From assembly GCA_023398345.1 (NCBI GenBank), contig JAEWSK010000150.1, positions 1 through 9,585 on the forward strand: a stretch of DNA of 9,585 nt, given 5' to 3'. The DNA comes from Armatimonadota bacterium (lineage in GTDB: Bacteria > Armatimonadota > UBA5829). The notes under the pieces were generated by a model. The model was not told the DNA's origin, searched no databases, and saw only the letters and a program-made list of their open reading frames with translations. Below, piece after piece: positions 6,517 through 9,585 of this stretch; within the stretch, counting starts at the first letter, position 1, and every line of letters starts with the position of its first letter. The position numbers and the translations under genes were made by a program.

Positions 6517-7179
6517 ATGAACTGGTTATCTGATGCTATCGGGCTGCTTGCCAAGGGCGGCCTTGTTATGATCCCGCTGATGACTTGCTCCGTTATTTCC
6601 GTGGCGGTGTTAGTTGAGAGATATGTGAGGATCAATAAAGCCTGTGCGGACGCATCCGACGCCATAATGAGCGCTGAGGATGATCTTTACGCGGGCAAAT
6701 CCGAAAAAGCTGCAAAAAATCTCGAATCGCACGATTCAGCAGTTGCACGTGTGCTTGCCGCTGGGATACGCGCTCACCATTTAGGTGATCGTGCGGTCGA
6801 AAGGGCTATGGAAGAGCACGGGACGCGCGAAATTGGCGCTTTAACATGCCGGCTCGGTTGGCTCGATACGATCATCACAATTTCGCCGCTGCTCGGTCTC
6901 TTAGGTACCGTCACCGGCATGATCTCAGCTTTCCACGTTATAGCTTCAAAGCAGGGCATCGGCACGCCAACGGCCATCACCGGCGGCGTCGCTGAGGCAT
7001 TGATCGCGACAGCCACTGGTTTGGCGATAGCAATTGTCACACTCGTCGGCAACAACGCGCTTCAAGAGCGCATAAAGGGAATAGTTGTCGAAATCGAAGC
7101 TCGCGGGAATGCGATGCTCAATGTTATCGCAGATTCATCGGAGGACACCAGGCGTGAAATTAAAAGCCTATCAGCCTAA
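6517..7179 (+). CDS. exbB: MotA/TolQ/ExbB-family proton channel protein
   Basis: A 220-residue inner-membrane subunit of a proton-driven motor. ExbB/TolQ pentamers with ExbD/TolR convert proton-motive force into movement of TonB or TolA. The protein has the usual three membrane segments: about 13-34, 117-140 (with the family motif PLLGLLGTVTGMISAF, 124-139) and about 158-180. The stretch between the first two (about 35-115) is the cytosolic domain. The start is ATG at 6517, with GGAGG eight bases upstream; an in-frame ATG at 6481 would add 12 residues but lacks a ribosome site. It overlaps exbD by 26 bases. With exbD and tonB following, the ExbB name is favoured over TolQ, although sequence alone does not separate them well. 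Confidence 0.93.
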   Translation: MNWLSDAIGLLAKGGLVMIPLMTCSVISVAVLVERYVRINKACADASDAIMSAEDDLYAGKSEKAAKNLESHDSAVARVLAAGIRAHHLGDRAVERAMEEHGTREIGALTCRLGWLDTIITISPLLGLLGTVTGMISAFHVIASKQGIGTPTAITGGVAEALIATATGLAIAIVTLVGNNALQERIKGIVVEIEARGNAMLNVIADSSEDTRREIKSLSA

Positions 7180-7564
7180 AAAAGCGCGCATAGAGATTAT
7201 CCCGATGATAGACACCATCTTCTTTTTGCTGGTGTTTTTTATGATCGCGTCGCTTGCGATGACGACTCAAAAGGGGATGCCGGTCAATTTACCGAAAGCC
7301 TCGGCATCGACCGAGCGGCCTGTTGTCAAGGTCGTCTTAACGCTGGCAGAAAGCGGGCGCTATTATATTGACAAGACGCCTGTCGAGTTTGACGGCATAC
7401 GCGGCATTCTCGCACAGCGTCTTAAGGAGAATCCTGGCGCTGTTGTCGTAATTAACTGCGATAAGACTCAATCCTGGCAAAAGGGTATTGAGCTTGCCGA
7501 CGAAGCCAAGCGCGCTGGTGCGCGATTGTTGACTATTGCAACTGAACCCAAACCGGTTAGCTAA
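7154..7564 (+). CDS. exbD: ExbD/TolR-family biopolymer transport protein
   Basis: A 136-residue partner of the ExbB/TolQ protein. One membrane helix (about 17-35) carries the family motif IIPMIDTIFFLLVFFMI; Asp20 corresponds to the proton-carrying Asp of ExbD. The rest is a small periplasmic alpha/beta domain (about 57-130). The start is GTG at 7154, with GGAGG nine bases upstream (7140-7144), inside the end of exbB. This gives the typical short basic cytosolic N-terminus; an in-frame ATG at 7085 would add 23 residues that do not resemble the family. The 26-base overlap with exbB implies coupled translation, which suits two subunits of one complex. Confidence 0.93.
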   Translation: MKLKAYQPKKARIEIIPMIDTIFFLLVFFMIASLAMTTQKGMPVNLPKASASTERPVVKVVLTLAESGRYYIDKTPVEFDGIRGILAQRLKENPGAVVVINCDKTQSWQKGIELADEAKRAGARLLTIATEPKPVS

Positions 7565-7575
7565 TACAAAAGAAA

Positions 7576-7608
7576 TAGAGTCGAGTTTTCTCTGGGCTTT
7601 CGACTTTA
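7576..7608 (+). repeat. Inverted repeat between exbD and tonB
   Basis: Positions 7576-7585 (TAGAGTCGAG) can pair with 7599-7608 (TTCGACTTTA) over ten pairs, two of them G-U, around a 13-base loop. It begins 12 bases after the exbD stop and ends 12 bases before the tonB ATG. With no T tract directly after it, it is not a clear terminator. It could moderate tonB translation or stabilise the exbB-exbD message (inference). Confidence 0.3.
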
Positions 7609-7620
7609 GACTTTGAACTC

Positions 7621-8574
7621 ATGCGAGATACAGTTCTTAAGCGAGCAATATTAATATCGATAGCAGTGCACTTGATTGCGGTTTTTTTTGTAGGCCGCAC
7701 ATCGAGCACGCGCATCAATGCGGCTTCAATGGTTAAACCTCCAACTCGGCTGATAAACGTCGATCTTGTCAAAGACCCTCTTGCCGATCCACCCAAGCCT
7801 GCTCCGGTTGTAAGGCATGAGACGCCTGCTCCCGAGCCGAAACGCGGAGCAATAGCTTCCATTGCCAATTTCTTTTCTTCCGGGCGGCATTCATCTGCCG
7901 CGCCATCTCCGTCTCATCCGATTCGATCTAATGCAGGCGGCGCACTCAAGACGGGCACTGCCAGTCGGCACGGAGATCTGGCGGGAAATTGGAGTGGATC
8001 AACATCCGTCGGCAGAGTTTCAGGCGCAGAAAACGGCAGAGGAAATGGATCGGGCAGCGATTCTGGCATGGGAACTCCGGAACCTGTCAGAGTAGACCCG
8101 CCGCGCAGCCAAGAAGTATATCATACTCAGCCTTCGTCTCCGCCAGCGCCACGGCATGTGAGCGTGCGAATTTGCGAAGTGTCAGGGATGCTCGTTGGAG
8201 ATCACTGCACAAACACGCGAATTGCGTCGTTTATTGAAGGCGACGAGCCTCGCCGCGTTTGCGACCGCTGCAAAGCGCCCGAACCTAAGCATGAATCGCG
8301 CCTTGCCGACCGCCAGAACCCAACGCTTACTCGCGATGCAAAACCACGCATTCCCGACTCAGTTGATGAGGGGTTGACGCTTGAAGTAGAGATTGATTAT
8401 TACGTAGATGCCGACGGAAGTGTCAGCGGTGCGCGCATAAGTCGATCATCAGGCAACCGCGACCTAGACCGCGCGGTCATATCGGCGGCATCTCAGTGGC
8501 GCTACAATCCAGCCATCCAAGACGGCATGCCCAGGCGCGTCAAAGTCACTCGGTCGATAAAGTTCAGAACATAA
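7621..8574 (+). CDS. tonB: TonB-family energy transducer with an internal tetracysteine segment
   Basis: A 317-residue protein that should link the ExbBD motor to outer-membrane receptors. It has an N-terminal membrane anchor (about 8-25, with the common IAVHLI pattern), a Pro-rich periplasmic stretch (about 40-75), a low-complexity Gly/Ser/Asn-rich linker (about 85-150), and a second Pro-rich part (about 152-178). Next comes a segment with Cys185, Cys196, Cys214 and Cys217 (ICEVSGMLVGDHC...CDRC), and then a TonB C-terminal domain (about 243-317, including VDADGSVSGARISRSSGN and AASQWRYNPA). The Cys segment resembles the short Cys-rich tail of some class A penicillin-binding proteins and is not a usual TonB part. 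The start is ATG at 7621; no Shine-Dalgarno is visible and no better in-frame start exists. The gene lies 56 bp after exbD and almost touches the convergent lipid kinase gene. Confidence 0.88.
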   Translation: MRDTVLKRAILISIAVHLIAVFFVGRTSSTRINAASMVKPPTRLINVDLVKDPLADPPKPAPVVRHETPAPEPKRGAIASIANFFSSGRHSSAAPSPSHPIRSNAGGALKTGTASRHGDLAGNWSGSTSVGRVSGAENGRGNGSGSDSGMGTPEPVRVDPPRSQEVYHTQPSSPPAPRHVSVRICEVSGMLVGDHCTNTRIASFIEGDEPRRVCDRCKAPEPKHESRLADRQNPTLTRDAKPRIPDSVDEGLTLEVEIDYYVDADGSVSGARISRSSGNRDLDRAVISAASQWRYNPAIQDGMPRRVKVTRSIKFRT

Positions 8575-8578
8575 ATCC

Positions 8579-9472
8579 TCAAGGCGTTATCAGCCGCAGA
8601 GCCTTAGGTAGAATTTTAATATCGATTCCACTTTCTCCGCGCATGTCTCCATCGACCTGCATTTTTACTGTCGGCTTTGACTCGATTCTCACTTGTTTTA
8701 CTCTGTGATGTATTGCGCACGGGTCTGCCGCCCATTTTGTAACCATAGAGGCCGACAGCCAACCTAAAAAGCGCAGTTTCATTGCCGGTCGATTTTCAAA
8801 GATGAGTAAATCGAGCATTGCATCATCCGGCCTTATGTCCGGTGCAATGTGCAGATTGGGGGCGTAGCTGGAGCAATTGCACACTATGACGTTATATGCG
8901 CAAGTGATCAGAGATGTCTCCCCGTCTAGCGTCAAGCAAAACTCAGACGGTCGATAGTGCACTGATTCTCTAATCAGCATTGGCGCATATGCCATGCGGC
9001 CGAATATTCCCTTTGAACGAGATGGTACCGACCGAACAACTTCCGCGTCGAATCCGAACCCGGCCATCAGCAAAAATCGTGTGCTTCCAGCTAGGCCAAG
9101 GTCGAATTCGCGTACGTTTGATCCGGCAATTATTGAAAGAGCATGGTCAATATCTTCTGGTTTGATTCCGAGTTCGTAGGCCAGCACGTTGCCGGTTCCA
9201 AGTGGCACTATTCCGAGAGTTATGCATGAGTCGCCAATGCCGTTGATAACTTCATTTACAGTGCCATCGCCTCCGGCGACAATGATCTTGTCGCAGCCGT
9301 TTGACGCCGCGTCCTTAGCAATACGGTAGGCTTCGCCTGCGTATGTGAGCACGATAGCTTGTGCATCAGGCATGTCTGCGACGCGATCGAGAAGCGTCCG
9401 CTTGAGGTGGGCGGATCGGTCACGTCCCGAGGTTGGATTTATTAAAAATAGCGTTTGCACGGCGCTTACCAT
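8579..9472 (-). CDS. Diacylglycerol kinase family (YegS/BmrU-type) lipid kinase
   Basis: A 297-residue cytosolic or membrane-peripheral kinase of the DAGK-catalytic family, which phosphorylates diacylglycerol or related lipids with ATP. N-terminal signatures are FLINPTSGR (9-17), GGDGTVNEVI (67-76) and PLGTGN (90-95). In the C-terminal beta domain GFGFDAEVV (138-146), APDIRPDDAMLDLLIF (210-225) and QVDGD (272-276) match the family. The full length is normal. The start is uncertain: ATG 9472 is preferred for its codon, but GTG 9481 would add three residues and GTG 9460 would begin MQTLFLINPTSG with a weak GGTAAG upstream. No convincing ribosome site precedes ATG 9472. The stop TGA (8579-8581) lies four bases from the end of tonB on the other strand. 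The substrate cannot be told from the sequence. Confidence 0.92.
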   Translation of the reverse strand: MVSAVQTLFLINPTSGRDRSAHLKRTLLDRVADMPDAQAIVLTYAGEAYRIAKDAASNGCDKIIVAGGDGTVNEVINGIGDSCITLGIVPLGTGNVLAYELGIKPEDIDHALSIIAGSNVREFDLGLAGSTRFLLMAGFGFDAEVVRSVPSRSKGIFGRMAYAPMLIRESVHYRPSEFCLTLDGETSLITCAYNVIVCNCSSYAPNLHIAPDIRPDDAMLDLLIFENRPAMKLRFLGWLSASMVTKWAADPCAIHHRVKQVRIESKPTVKMQVDGDMRGESGIDIKILPKALRLITP

Positions 9473-9502
9473 TTTTTGCACAAAAAACTGCGCTTGATAA
9501 GA

Positions 9503-9585
9503 CTATTCGGCGAGAATCTTAACTTTCCTGCCTACTACCCTGAGTCTGCCGTCTGCAAACAGGGCTATTGAGTCAGTATATGTAC
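9503..9585 (-). CDS. C-terminal end of an unidentified protein (partial)
   Basis: On the minus strand one frame is open from the right edge to TAG at 9505-9503, giving the last 26 residues, which begin TYTDSIALFADGRLRVV and end KVKILAE. The other two frames on this strand meet stops early. The fragment looks like one or two beta strands rich in Val/Leu with a turn at ADGR, as in a beta-propeller blade or beta-sandwich, but I do not recognise the family. It ends 30 bases before the lipid kinase start and could share its transcript. Confidence 0.5.
   Translation of the reverse strand, partial: TYTDSIALFADGRLRVVGRKVKILAE

Noticed and set aside
211..8574. A hidden defence or mobile system
   Set aside because: All substantial frames are explained by housekeeping, envelope or biosynthetic families; I found no transposase, integrase, nuclease or CRISPR-type repeats.

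Overview
The window looks like chromosomal DNA from a diderm (Gram-negative-type) bacterium of moderate GC content. It carries an ExbB/TolQ-ExbD-TonB set, which needs an outer membrane, next to a LysM-G5 protein and a regulated type I-beta DAHP synthase that resemble those of Terrabacteria such as Firmicutes. That mix, with a Yip1-TPR protein and FolE2/QueC, would fit Armatimonadota or a related lineage. This placement is inference from gene content only. Shine-Dalgarno sequences of the GGAGG or GGTGA type precede most genes, and GTG and TTG starts are used as well as ATG. I see no rRNA, tRNA, CRISPR array, insertion sequence or phage gene.

Left block (1-4680), all on the minus strand, in transcription order: a membrane-anchored receiver-like protein; a LysM-G5 wall protein with the best promoter in the window; a DAHP synthase (aroF) for aromatic amino acids, preceded by a 186-bp gap holding an 18-bp palindrome; a Yip1-type membrane protein fused to TPRs; and the N-terminus of an exported protein that looks like an M48 metalloprotease. 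The last three are close together (gaps of 76 and 40 bp) and may be co-transcribed.

Middle block (4918-8574), all on the plus strand: folE2 and queC overlap by four bases (GTGA) and supply two steps on the way to 7-deazaguanine (preQ0/queuosine). Their leader contains a perfect 16-bp inverted repeat followed by two smaller hairpins. After a 124-bp gap comes exbB/tolQ, then exbD (26-base overlap), then tonB. Together these form an inner-membrane motor that passes proton-motive force to outer-membrane receptors. No receptor gene is in the window. The TonB carries an unusual four-cysteine segment just before its C-terminal domain.

Right block (8579-9585), minus strand: a diacylglycerol-kinase-family lipid kinase that converges on tonB with a gap of only four bases, and the last codons of an unidentified gene.

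No defence system or obviously new multi-gene system is present. The features most worth following up are the hairpin cluster in the folE2-queC leader, the TonB with a tetracysteine module, the degenerate membrane-tethered receiver domain, and the LysM-G5 protein that lacks a catalytic domain.
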